Assembly: GCF_048128805.1 (NCBI RefSeq)
Contig: NC_136008.1
Coordinates: 13,893,572-13,957,571 of the forward strand
DNA: 64,000 nt
Reading direction: 5' to 3'
Origin: Centroberyx gerrardi
Lineage: Eukaryota > Chordata > Actinopteri > Beryciformes > Berycidae
Part shown: one piece after another, positions 34,351 through 50,900 of the stretch
Layout: the number at the start of each line of letters is the position of its first letter
Position numbering within the stretch: position 1 is the first letter of the stretch
Notes under the pieces: model-generated
The model's database searches: none
Told to the model about the DNA's origin: nothing
The model's input: the letters and a program-made list of their open reading frames with translations, nothing else
Translations under genes and position numbers: made by a program

Positions 34351-36130
34351 GGACAGAGAGACCCGCTGCATCCCGCACACATTTTTGAGCACTTATCACT
34401 ATAGAGCACTTACGGAAACAAATAATCTTTAATGTTGACCTAATTAGTGATGAAGACATGTTCATTATAGGTTGTCTGAGGTAATTTTGTCATACGTGTG
34501 ACAGTAGGAGTGTGGCCTTTGGAAATATTAATAAGTATACATTTAATCGTTTAATCATTTAATCGTTTAATTGTGAAGTAACAGGTAAGATGTGTTAGAA
34601 TTCCTAAAGGCTGATGGATTGATTTTTATCCTGTAAGAGAAATGTATTTACCTACCATTTAAAAAAAATCTGTCTCTATATATTTCTAAGACACAACCTA
34701 TATTGTAATAGAATCAAAATAAATATTTAATGTTTGCATCTCTCTGATGCCGTCTATGTGGGATCTCTTAAGATCTTGTAATGTGGATATTAAGATGACA
34801 AATGGTAAAACTTAATAAAGATGATTCATATATTTACTCAAGCAGTACATCAATTTTAAAGCAATATTTACTGTAAAATAAAACAACAACAAAAAACAGT
34901 AAATGAGAGAAATTAGACTGAAAATGTGCCATCTTTTTATGAACATTTGGTTAGAAATTATATTGTCAATGCAAAAACAGAAAACCAAGTTAAATCTGAG
35001 GGGGGAAAAAGCATAGGATAATCTCCTGAGAAAGTAAACACAAGCACACACAGTCTACCATACATGACTACCATACACTAACCCGACAACAGACATGACT
35101 TGGCAGTTTCAAACTCATTTTAATGGCTTCTGTGACATTTCCATGGAGGCTGGGTGGGTACCTGCTCCAAGCATGTTCCCATTACATGTTATCGACACAT
35201 TCACTGAGCCACGCTGGAGCTTCTGATTACATTCAACTAGTTTATCAGAAAAAAAATCTGCTCTCTCTTGTGCTGTAAAATGGTTTAAAGATTTTTTGAG
35301 CAGTGCCAAAGACTGACGAAAAACTCATCAAACATGAGGTTCAACATTGTCTCATAATGTATGGTAGGCATAAGGAATAAAAATAATCACATACATATAG
35401 ATCTTTTGCTTACAGTAATCTCACAAAACAACATTTAGACACATACATGCCCCTAAACCAAACATCAGAAGTACACACCTATTTTTTTTTTTTTTTTACT
35501 TCCATCTTTTGCTCACAGAGGAAGAACAGATCAGTCAATCCTGTGTACATACATTCTACATAAAAATTATTAAAGATAAATTATGCAAAAAAAAAAAAAG
35601 GACTTGACAGAAAAAGACCTGGATTGGCATTACCGTTTCAAGAATCTCCTCAGTAGGAGGAAATATTGAAATCAAAGTCGTCACATTCCATTGCTGTCTA
35701 TCAACATTCAGTGAAACAGCCCACAAGCACATCACAGTAGGTTTTGGTAATCACATTCACAGTTCTCTCCTCGCACATAAATATATGAATGTGGTCACAG
35801 CAGTGAGCTAGTCAAACCAACAGTCCACTGGCTGTGAAGTACCACGCTAATCTCATTAGTATCTTATAACTGAATATAGAAATGCAGTATTAGATCCTGA
35901 GTGTCAGAACAAGTAGAAGGTTAAGGCTTATCTTTTACAGTGAAAATCACATTTGATTGTTTTAAAATCCGTCCATATAGAAACTCTGTAGTAGCAATCT
36001 TTGGTTAACTTAGTGCATAAGTGCTAACCCACTCTTTGATGAGAAGTCGACAATAAATAAGGCACTTTGCAAATATTCTCTTTCATCATCTGCCGACCTC
36101 TCCTCTACCTTTCCCCTTGGCTCGGACACC
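34351..36130. other. 3' UTRs of otoa and znf687 (convergent genes)
   Basis: The two genes point at each other. Plus-strand AATAAA hexamers at 34718-34723 and 34814-34819 are candidate otoa polyadenylation signals. The right part (about 35100-36130) is probably the long znf687 3' UTR. Poly-A/T runs near 35485 and 35590 are present. No other gene is seen. Confidence 0.5.
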
Positions 36131-39100
36131 TTAAGTAGTTTTTCCTGCATTCCGCGCACTGATAAAGGCCATACCGTGAGTTCTGAAGTGAGTGTTCAGA
36201 TCTGACATCTTCTCAAAGTGTTTACCGCACACCTTACAGGCCAGCGAGCCCTCCCCTTCTTTCCCCTGTGGTATGGAGGGTTGAGCAGAGGGCGACGCTG
36301 GTGGAGAACCCCCCCGCGGACTCACATCGTCATGGTTCCCGCTGTTAGCGGGGGAGGGTGCCGGGCGCTCGCTGAGGGCGTGCTGGTTGTCAGGGAGCGT
36401 GCCTCTTACTCTGTGGGTAATGAAGCGATGGCGGGACAGGGAGGTGGTGGATGTGAAGCAGGCCCCGCACTGCAGACACTGCAGACTGACGCCTCCTGTG
36501 CGGTGCTGGGCGATGTGCTCCAGGAAGGCCGCCTGGTCCTCGGTGGTGAAGCCGCAGGGGGCGCAGCGGAACCCAGACTCGGGGAGGGACGAGGGAGAGG
36601 GAGCGAAGGAGGAGGAGGAACGAAACTTCTTCACAGGACTCACCCCATCTGTGGACTCCTCTTCTTGCTCCGTCTTCACGGCTCCTCTCCGTCTCTGGCG
36701 AGTCCCTGAACTGCCGTCCTGCTCTGAGGAACTGTCCGCCTCGTCCAACACACCACCACCTCCCTTCAGCCAGAGGAAACAAAGGCAATGGCTGTTAATT
36801 CCATGCTATTAAAGGCAGTTCCTGTTTGATTCCTTGTAAGAAATAAACAGTGGCTTACCATGAGTGTGTCCTGGCTCGCAGTATCTGTGCTGTGTCTCAG
36901 CTGAACATGCCTCTCCAACATCACTCTGCTGCTGAATGTTTTCCCACCCTCAGTGCAGAGCCTACACACACGCACACGCACACGCACACACACACACACA
37001 CACACACAGAGTGAGTTTCTGATTCAAGTGTGACACATCTATGGCAGAATGTGTAGGAGGTAGTGATCTATTTTGATTCAGATTTTGATATTCAAAACTA
37101 CTTTGAGCCTCTCAATGAGACAAACCCAATGAGGGAAAATACGATTATAATCTGCTAACCTTTATTGATACAATGTTATGAAAATCACCCAGTATTTCAC
37201 AAGAAATAGAACATATTACTTATTTTCGCAAATGTAGTAAATGCGATATATTTTGACATCATTGCTTGCAGGGGTTTGCAAAAAAAATAAAAAGCAAGTC
37301 TAGTTGTTGATTTGTAAGACTAATTTGCCATTTTTTTTTTACATCAGGCCTTCCTTGTACTGAAGCGGGTTCTGCTCTGCGTATCCTGTGCAACGATGGT
37401 CTGGCAAGTAAATTTGGGGGTTTAAAAACATTCACACTCAGTTTTTGGGAAAAGTGATAGCCCAATCAAAGGATATAGGATGTAGTAAGTGAGATACTCA
37501 CTGGCAGCGGAAGCCCCGATTCATGCCTTTGTGTTTGTCTCTGATGTGACGTCTCATACTGGAGGTCGTGGTGAAGGAGCTCTCACACTTGTTACATGGG
37601 AACTTCTTCAGAATCTACACAACACACACACACATATGGCTGGATCTAATTATTTGTGGCTGCATCTAAAAACAAATGAAACTTAATCACATTCTATCTC
37701 GAGCGAGGGGGAGATGGCGGACTTCCTGACCTTGCCATGCTGATCGGCCATGTGGGTGATGAAGTCCTCTCGGTCTGTGTAGCGTGCATGGCAGGGCATA
37801 CAGCTCCACCCTGAGGGGGTCTTCATCTTCTCCCCATTCACCTTCTCCTCTTCCTCTTGATCCTTCCATTCTTCCCCATCTGAGCTCTCCATCTTCACTG
37901 AAGCCCGTGAACGAGAGGGAGCGGCCGGGGAGGGATCCCCGGGAGGGATCACAGGCATCTCCTGTTTGAGCGTGGGAGCTTTGTGTGACTGAGGAAGAGA
38001 TAGAGAAGGGAAGACAAGGAGGGGAAATTATTTGGGTGAGGTTATTTGTCTTAGCACTTATTTGACTATAAGACAAATAGATATACCTTGATATGGTCCA
38101 TTAGGGAACTCCTCTGAGAAAAGAGCTTGGTGCACTCAGGACACTTGAACACATGCATCTTCTGGTTGGCTAAATGAGTGTCGAAGTGGATATACAGCAG
38201 GGACTTCTGAGTAAACACTGTGTCACACATCACACACTTATAGATCAGCCTGTGAAGGAGAGAAAGCAGTTTCAATTACTGAGTGACAGAGATGAGAGAA
38301 ATACTTATTTTGATGTGAAAAGGCATATTTGCACGCCTGTGTATGTGTGTACATACTTGGCCTGTGCTCCAGTGAGTGTGGGGTGTTGGGCAGAGATATG
38401 GGTCTGTATGCTGGGGGCAGATTTGAAGGCCATGGGGCAGCTGGGGCATTTATGGAACATGTCACAGTGAGCCAGGTGGATGTGAGACTTCACCGAGGTC
38501 AGCCCTCCGAACACCACCTGGCAACTGGAACACCTGGAGAGAGGGGGAGGAAAGAGAAGATGTATAACAACAGTATATTTTTGTTTTATTGAACAGTCAC
38601 CTAGGGGGATATCTAACCTGTATCCGATGCGGCGTGCAAAGTGCAGACAGGTCTCGTCCAGGTGGGTTTGGAAGGCTGGCTGCTTGGCCGTGCCGCCGCA
38701 CTCTGGGCAGACGTGGGGTGGGCAGGCCTGGTGGATGCGCTGGTGAGCTGCTGCACTGCAGCTGTTAGGAAGCAGCATGGGAGGAGAACACTCTGTGCAA
38801 GGCTGGACCGACAGGGGAGAAACGTGGGAGCATGAAAAGAAATCAGTTAGACTAGTGTTCACTGTCCATATCATGAGAAAATCTCTGTCTCTCTCTCTCT
38901 CTCACACACTCACACAAACACACACAGTGCAAGACTCACGGTGCTGTGTGCTGGTTTGATTTCTTGGAAGTGAGCGGCCACCTCTTCTTTGCTGCAGAAC
39001 TGAACCTGACACTCAGGACATTTGTTATTGGTGTACTGCACTGCCTCTACTCTCTTGGTGGGTATTGTTTGATGCAGCTGGGGGGCAGGGTTAGGGGCAG

Positions 39101-41759
39101 CTTGGGACAGCGAGGATGATGACGGTGCTGAAGAGGAGGACAGGACAGAGGAAGAGAGCAGGCCTGAAGGGAGAGCAGGACCAAGAAAGAGAGAGTGGCA
39201 ATATAGATTTAAAAGAGGAACATGTACCTGTGACTAGTAGTCATATCCAAAACCGAAACAATGGGTGAGAGACAGAAACAATGCTCACTAACCAATGGGG
39301 GTCGGTTCCTGCTGGCCAATCATCTGCTCCACAGTTACAGGTTTCATGACCAGGTGAGAACACTGCATGACCAGGCCTCTCTCCTTATGCTCCCTGGCAT
39401 GCAGGAGCAGGCTGCACTTGTTGAAGAAGGCCAGCCGCTTGGCACAGTGGTTGCACGTCACCTCAATCCTCAGTGAGCGCCGATCGTAGTGCCGCGCCAG
39501 GCTCTGCTCCAGGGCAAAGGCATCACCACACTCCAAACAGCGGTAACCCTGTAGGGAATGAAACAGTTCACGTTAAGACAAAACAATGCTGTGAGATCAT
39601 CATGAAGTTATGATGAACTATTAGGAGTCTCTTTGTAACTGACCAAGAAGACTTACCTGTGCAGGCAGGGGAAGGCCCCACTCTGCTGGAAGTGGAGAGC
39701 TGAGGTCTGGTTTATAACAGGGCAGCAGGTTTTTGCTGTTGAGGATCTTGTTGAAGGCTTCTACCAGGTTGGACTGACTCTTGGATATGGTGGCCCCCGT
39801 GCTGTTAACTATGGAGGCTGGTCTGCTGCCACCCTGAGGAGGGAGCAGGGGTGCAGGTGAGGACACCGCCATCCCACTGGTAAGAGTTTTCTGGCCCAGG
39901 CTGCGCATGCTGAGCCCCCCAGGGTTGATTCTGGGAGTGGAGAGGACGGAGGGCAGGGCTGCAGTTTTGGTGATGCCGACAGCTGTGGGTGAAACTTTAG
40001 GCTTGGTGTCCGCTGCTGCTTTGTCCTTGACCATGCTGGCACCTACTAACATTGCAGTGCTGGCACCCTGGAGCGTCGCCGCTGCAGGCAAAGTTCCACC
40101 AGCCTTTGATGTCAGTTTCTGAGACTGCTGGGATGCCTCCCTCTTGGGCCTTGTTATAATGTTGCGACCTCCTGGTGAAGGTTTTGAGCCGTCCGCAGCC
40201 TTAGAGGGGGCTCGTCTCACTCTTTTAGGTGCTACTCCACTCACGGTCCTTGTGATGCTGCCTGTAGGCGTTTTGACTGTTTTGATTTTAACTTTGAGAG
40301 GACGCGATGGGGATGAAACCTTCTCTGCAGCTTTAGTAGACACAGTATCCACAGACGATGAGCCAGCACCGGACTTCTCCTCGTCAGCTTTTCCTCCGTC
40401 TCCAGCTTTCATCTTTTCACCCTCCACCTCACTGGCCTCCTCTGGCCTGCTCTCTTGGCTGGGCTCGCTCTCCATGGGCTCCTCTTGGTGATGAAGGTCC
40501 TCCTGGTTAGCGGCTGCAGCTGGAGCTGGTTTTGGGGCTGATGCAGGTTTTGGGGCTGAAGCAGGGCTGGGGCTTCTCTTGGGGACTATAAAACCTGTCT
40601 GGTCTGGTGGCGGGCTCTCAGGAGAGTCCCGCTCATCAATCACATGCTCTGGATATTTCTCCTCTTGGACTAATGTGGAGCCTGTACGAGTGGAGGAGAG
40701 GCAGTCTTGGGGGCCCTGTGGCTGGGGAGCTGTGGGGGGAGAACTGGGGGTGGTGGGCACCTCCTCCTCATGGTGGGGTTTAGGTTTTAAGGACACTGGA
40801 CAAGAGGAGAGATGAGGAGAACAGGGGAGATGGCAAGGAGAGGTTTGAGAAGAGCCAAGCAGCTCAGAGCGTACTTTAGGTCTCTGTATAAATTTGGGAG
40901 GGGAGGACATTACAGATTCTGGGCTTTCCTGGATCACCAGCGGGCTTCCCAAATCTGGCTCCGAGTCATCTTCATCTGACTCCATCATGTGCCTTATCCC
41001 AGCTCTCCCACTCCCGTTTTGGGGTGGAGGGGAGGACGGCAGGCTACGGAGGCTACAAGTCTCCTCCTTCTGAGTAGAGTGAGGAGGAAGGTGTTGGCTG
41101 ACTGAGAGAGGGGGGGGAGAGGACGATGAGGCAGGAGGAAATGGTGCAGAGGGACCAGCGCTGGTCGAAGACTCGGGGTAGAGGAGGGGCTTCAGCTTGT
41201 TCATGATGTCAGCCGTACGCCTGGCCGATCCAACCTCAGCTCCTTCGTTGCCTCTGCTCTCACTAGTGTTCACTGTGGACCTCAGTGGAGAACTGCAGGA
41301 CCATGGGTCTCCATTGGACTGAGTCCTGGAGACTGATCCATCAAAACCATTGGGCATCTGGGGCTCTGAGGGGACGTCACCAGGTAGTTTGGGGCCGAGC
41401 TGTGAAGTCAGCAGAGCCTCACCTAACTGGTTCTGACCCTTAGCGCCTATGCCACTGCTTGAAGGATTGTGTGTATTATCCAAAGGGCCTTTGGTATCAT
41501 CCCTAACAGACCTATCTGGCTCTCCATAGGATTCAGGCCGCACTCTATTCTTCACAATCACACTGACAACAGGTGGGTCAGTCTGAGAGACAGGGGAGCA
41601 GGGGAAGCAAGGAGACCCACTCTCTCTCATGTCACCAGCATCCTCTGCCCCATCCCCTTCCTCTTCTGGACTTGACTGAATGGCCTCTTTGGCATCAATG
41701 TCAGGAATGTCAAAGGCTGCCAGCAAATCGTCAAAATCTGGGGTCTTCATATCCCCCAT
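36131..41759 (-). CDS. znf687: Zinc finger protein 687
   Basis: Nuclear C2H2 zinc-finger transcriptional regulator; in mammals it associates with ZMYND8 and ZNF592. Coding exons on the minus strand: 41759-39657, 39548-39293, 39163-38940, 38802-38618, 38533-38357, 38249-38087, 37988-37731, 37614-37502, 36961-36859, 36763-36131. They sum to 1404 aa in frame (human about 1237). The start at 41759 was chosen because it gives the family N-terminus [20 protein letters not shown]; the frame is open further upstream, into the acceptor. Exon 1 is a long acidic, Ser/Pro-rich region with a basic Lys/Thr stretch ([16 protein letters not shown]). Later exons carry the scattered fingers, e.g. [58 protein letters not shown] and, last, [23 protein letters not shown]592 is the closest alternative, but the start sequence and the psmd4 neighbour favour ZNF687. 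Confidence 0.93.
36961..37008. repeat. (CA)n microsatellite abutting a znf687 splice acceptor
   Basis: On the coding (minus) strand this is a (TG)n/(CG)-interrupted run ending in TAG directly before the exon that starts at 36961. It resembles the arrangement at 1227-1271 but is less pure. Confidence 0.8.
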
Positions 41760-41780
41760 CCCCAGCAAAAGGCTCAAAAC

Positions 41781-42460
41781 CTATTGAGGCACAAACTAAG
41801 TCAGAACGGCCAAATTTGGGACAGAAGAAAAGACAGCTTATCAAGATTATTTTAAATTAGTTCATGTAACGTTAATCACGATGCGTTGTCATGTACGGCA
41901 TCTAAAAGGAACCATGCATGCCTGCTAAACTTTGTATGATAAAAAACTAAAAAAAACTAAGTAGCAGCAGCAAAATCTTGAGTATAGGCAATAAAATGCG
42001 TGGTGTGTTATCATTCTGCTACAAGTTTAGCAACTAATATCTAGGCAAAAACCAGGATAGCCAAAGTTACTAGCCAAACTTCGTTGTTACGTTAAAACAA
42101 GTGGGTCATTTTGCTAACAGCTAAAGCTTTAGCATTTAGCTGGCCTTTCTAACATGAACTGGCCAACTTCCCATAAGCAGCCAAACACCATCGTCAGATC
42201 AATGCAATGCTCAGCTAACGTGGCTCTAACAGACTGTAGTAAGTTTATAGTTCATAAGGATTGCTCCGTTAAAGGTAGCTAAGGTTAGCTAACGTTAGTA
42301 TTTTTACCTGCTAGTTAGCGAAGTTGGTTCCTGACTTTCTTCTCAGACGCATGAGTTTTTCGTCACTAACTCATGCGACGTGGACTTCCGAAGAGCCTGG
42401 CAAGTCATATTTACTCTGTGGTTGAATACTGGCATACTGTAGTCTGTGATCGAAGCCGCT
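41781..42460 (-). promoter_or_regulatory. znf687 5' region: first intron, non-coding exon and promoter area
   Basis: A donor (minus strand AGCAG/GTAAAAA, exon edge at 42308) marks a probable non-coding first exon of roughly 42308-42400 that splices to the coding exon at 41780. Several AACGTTAGC-type motifs lie at about 41866-42300. No TATA box was noticed, as is usual for such promoters. Confidence 0.5.
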
Positions 42461-43011
42461 TTACAAACTTATATATTCTTTCCAGCGCGAGATCAAAATC
42501 ATGGTTTGACCGCGCATCGTATATGATACTGGCTGTGTAATAACAGACAAGTTGTACAATTCCAATGCAATAAGCATAACCTTTTTCTTTTTTGTTAGAA
42601 TGGCAACTTGCGGAGGTATATGATCAAAAGGACCCGACTACTGCAGCTAACAACATTAAATAGATTTCAACCATCAGCTGAAGTGCCAGCTTGTATTTTG
42701 TAAATTTATTGAGGATTGCAATCTGGCCATGTTAGTGGGTAGTTATAATACAAAAGATTCAAAAGTCAACATGTCAGACTTGACACAAAATAAAGAAATA
42801 AAACCAGAAAAGGCCCTGTTAGTCAACTTAAATGGAAATACAAAAAGGCAGATGTCATGAGTTTACAGTTTACACAACTATTCTAAAGGTTCCATCTTCA
42901 AAAGATAAACAGCGGGGTTCCTGCTTTTAGGACAGCAACACTGTGAAAAACACATGCAGTGCAATTCTCAGTTTTTTATTTGTCATATATTATATTCCTG
43001 TCTTTGGGTGT
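42460..43011 (-). other. psmd4 3' UTR and psmd4-znf687 intergenic region
   Basis: Plus-strand TTTATT at about 42973-42978 and 42704 are AATAAA on the coding strand, and are candidate psmd4 polyadenylation signals. Nothing else is seen. Confidence 0.45.
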
Positions 43012-46753
<3,742 letters not shown>

Positions 46754-47989
46754 CTTGAAGTCTGTAGTTTACCTACCTCATCGTGATGGTTTATGGGTAA
46801 TGCTGTTTTTGCTAAACAAAAACAAAAAATCCAAAATAAAATACAGAAAAGGGTTTATTTTGTGAAAGAAGTAACCGTAGGGCCTTTCTATAATCTTTGG
46901 CTTTGATTCAGTTTATTTTGCTGCCAGCTCTGTTATTTATTTATTCTATTTGTCTTATGCCTATGGCTGCCTGGGACTATTTCTTTATGTCAAATTTTCA
47001 TTTTTATTTTCCTTGGTTGTGAAGCACTTTGTAACATTGTTTTTGAAAAGTTGTTGGTAAATTATTGTTCTTCTCCTTCTTCCTCTTCTTATTAGTAGTA
47101 GTAGTAGTACTAGTTTAGACTTAATTATGAAGGTATTTATGTTGCAAAACCCGAGAGCTTGTAGACTTGATGTGAGAACTTGTGAACTTGTATGTTGAAA
47201 TTTTCACTCACAAAAAATATTCACACACCCGTGTTCTGAATTTGAAGTCACAGACAAAAATTCGCAAGTGTGTAAATTAATACTTAGATAAATACAATGA
47301 CAGTTGCAAACTTGTAAGGCAATTTACTCATATTTAAGTTAGTTAATTTTGCCAGTACAACCGGTGATTACAACCTCTCAAATTGGTCATTGCAACTTTA
47401 CAAATGTGATCTCTCGAGCCACAAACTTTCGAATTTGCACGCCTTGACTTTTGCAACACTTCCGGCGATAAATGCGTTGCAAAACTAACTTGTGCACCTG
47501 TCCTGAAGCTGCTGATGGGGGAGGGGGGTATGTGTTTTAGGTTTTAAAGCATAAATGTAATCAATATTAGCAAAAAGCTAACGCTAGGCTAACCTGCCTG
47601 TGAAAAGGATGAACAAAGCTCCAGCTGAGGTCGCATCCTCCAACGGCACTGCTAATCTGATTTCAAAGGACTACAAATGTATGGCCAGTTACATGTTTCT
47701 CACATAGACTGTAAAGTTTCTCAGATAACAAACGTGTTTGATAATGACCAATCAAAACGATTTCATTCTCGGGCAGATTTTTTATTTTGTGTACATGTAT
47801 TATACTACGCCATGTTATCCATATGTTATTGTGATAGTTGAAAACAATGTGTGCATGTATTAATTTCTATAATAATGAACATGTTTTTTATTATATAGGG
47901 ATATTACATGGTTGATGTCAGTTCATGAGAGTACGACAGTTCGAGAGAGAGTCCTTTAAACAGGAAATGGTTACCACCACAGGACAGGT
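46754..47989. other. psmd4 upstream region and left flank of the Gypsy remnant
   Basis: No recognisable gene. The psmd4 promoter should lie in the first few hundred bases. A short open frame near 47608 has no known relatives that I can recall. Confidence 0.4.
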
Positions 47990-50900
47990 GTTAACCTACC
48001 AGAGGCTCAGTCCCAAAGTTGTACAAACTGTGGGAGTGCAGACAAAATTGAGAGACTGAAGCAATGCTCATCTTGTAAGAGAACCCTGTACTGCTCCAAA
48101 CCATGTCAAAAAGAGCACTGGCATAAACATAAGGAAAAATGTACTCATCTGCCGGAATGCAGTGATCAGCATCCATCCAGAGGAGTGAGTGTCCAAACTG
48201 CACTGTCCTCAGCCCAAGTTAATAAACACCACCGAGCTACCTCATTAGTTGGCAGGCAATGCCTTGCTGAGTGCTATTTCCATGGTCGCAAAATTCAAGC
48301 ACTGTGGGATACTGGGTCCCAGGTCTGTGTTATTGATGAACAATACAGAGAGGAGTACTTACCAACAGTAAAGTTGAGAGAGGTTTCAGAAATTATTGAC
48401 TCACCTGATGACTTACACTGACAGATGCAAACGGATTGGATATGCCATACTTAGGGTGGGTTGAAACCACTTTCAGACTCGCATCTGAACTGGACCAAAG
48501 CAAGGAGCTCATCATCCCAGTACTGGTGATGAAGGGTCGACACCTCTCCCACCCTATTATTGGCTTCAATGTAATTGAGCATATCATAACCAATACGGAG
48601 AAGACCCAACAGTACAGAAGAGTGAGGAAAGTTTTCCCAAGTCTCAAGAAGAGTAAAGTCAGGGCATTCATACAGCTTGTTGGCACAGAGCAGATGTGTG
48701 AGTATGCTGTGAAAACAAAGAAAGAGGTGGTTGAAGTCCCAAAGCACACGGCTGTACAGATTGAGTGCAGAGTGTTCGCACAACCATTCAGAGAGGACAT
48801 AACTATGATTTTTGAACTAGATGTGAACCCTCAGTGGACAGAAGGTCTTGAGTTTTATGACACCCTTGTCAACATCAGAAAGGGGGCTTTTCCAGTCATT
48901 ACAATTGATGTTTGTAATCCAACTGATCATGACATTGTCTTAGCAGGGCAGACCCAAATTGGCACAGTGCAACCAGTCATGACAGTCTTGCCTGCACAGG
49001 TCCACGAGAGAGCCTCAACACCTGCCATTGTGAACCATGTCCATGCACAGGGAACAGACCCTGCCAGCACAACTGATGAGGTTTGGGATCCGCCTGTTGA
49101 TCTATGAATGAAAATCAGAGACAGGTAGCACAACAGATGCTCAGAGAGGAATGCCACTCATTTTCAAGATCAGACAATGACATTGGCTGCATTGAGAAGT
49201 TGCAAATGAGTATTTCCCTTAAAGACCCAGAGCCAGTCAGACGCACATATATGTCAGTGCCAAAGCCTCTGTACCAGGAGATGAAAGGATATCTGCATGA
49301 CCTCATAGCACAAGGCTGGGTCAGGAAGTCTAACTCCCCATACTCCTCCCCTGTTGTTTGTGTTCGAAAAAAAAGATGGCACTCTCCGCTTGTGTATCGA
49401 CTACAGAGACCTCAACAGGAAGACACATCCAGATCGCCAGCCCATCCCAAGGGCCCAAGACAACATGGACAGCTTAGGTGGCAATTCCTGGTTTTCCCTG
49501 CTTGACCAAGGAAAAGCATATCACCAGGGGTTCATGTCTGAAGACAGCAGACCACTGACAGCCTTTGTTACCCCCTGGGGACTCTATGAGTGGGTCTGCA
49601 TTCCGTTTGGCTTAATAAATGCCCCGGCGGCCTTTCAGCGATGTATGGAGGAGTGCTTGGAGGGTCTCCGGGATGGAATTTGCATTCCGTACCTGGACGA
49701 TGCGCTGGTTTTCAGCAAAACCTTCGACAGACATGTGAGTGACATATGAAAAGTGCTGCAGCGCCTCCGAGAGTATGGCATCAAGCTCAAGCAAAGTAAG
49801 TAAATGCGATATATTCAAACATGAGGTCCGCTACTTGGGGAGACTTATGCCAGCTGAGGGCAGTAGGGTTGATCCTGCTGACTTTGAAGCTGTGCGAGCA
49901 TTGAAAGATGTCAGACCACAAACTGTGGACCAGCTAAGGAAAATACTTGGTCTACTGAGCTACTACTGACAGTACGTCAAAGATTTCTCTAGAATAGCCA
50001 GCTCTCTGTATGATTTGCAGAAATAGAACCCAGAAGATGGTGCCGCTGTGCCTCACAATACCAGAAAAGCGAAATCAAAGATAAACAACCACATTGTGCC
50101 TTCAAGGAAGCCCATCACTTGGACTGACATGCACCAGAGTGTACTTGAACAACTGATTGACTGCCTGCTTCATCCACCTGTGCTAGGTTTTCCTGATTTC
50201 TCTCTTCCATTTATCTTACACACGGATGCATCTAACCAAGGCTTGGGGGCAGTATTGTATCAAACGCAAGATGACAAGCTTAGAGTGATTGCTTATGGTT
50301 CTCGTACCCTAACTGCAGCTGAGAAGAGCTATCACCTCCACTCTGGAAAGCTAGAGTTTCTAGCCTTGAAATGGTCAATCACTGAAAAATTTTGTGATTA
50401 TTTATACTACGCCCCAACCTTCACCATGTATAGTGATAATAATCCTCTAACCTATGTCTTGTCAACTGCGAAGTTGAACGCCACCACTTCCAGATGGGTA
50501 GCAGAGTTAGCAGATTTTCACTTTACAATCAAATACAGACCAGGGAAGGAGAATATTGACGCAGATGCTTTGTCTAGGATGCCTCTTGATGTGGAGTCAC
50601 TGATGAAGGGGTGTTGTCAGGAGCTGTCGTCTGATGCCATTGGAGCAACCATTCAAGCTGTTGAGGTACAGAACGACTCTAATGCCTCTTGGTCACTGTC
50701 AATTGCAGCTAAGTCGTCATCAGTTGAAACTGATTCAGCCACTGCATCCATTGTCCCCTTGTCAAAAAAGGAATTGAGAGAGGCACAAAAGTCTGACCCA
50801 ACCATCTTCCCAGTGCTAGACTACAAACTATCAGGTTCTAAGCCACCAGCAAAAGAACTGAAAACATTCAGTCCAAAAACAAGATGCCTCCTCAGAGAAT

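Noticed and set aside
36387-36812. Plus-strand open frames across the last znf687 exon
   Set aside because: The minus strand has the C2H2 fingers and the in-frame splice chain; the others are shadows.
41760-41777. Upstream in-frame non-ATG start for znf687
   Set aside because: The family N-terminus begins at the ATG at 41759, and the extra residues run straight into the splice acceptor.
47608-47706. 32-codon frame beginning MNKAPAEVASS left of the Gypsy remnant
   Set aside because: Short, unrecognised and without supporting splice partners. It may be chance or a leftover exon.
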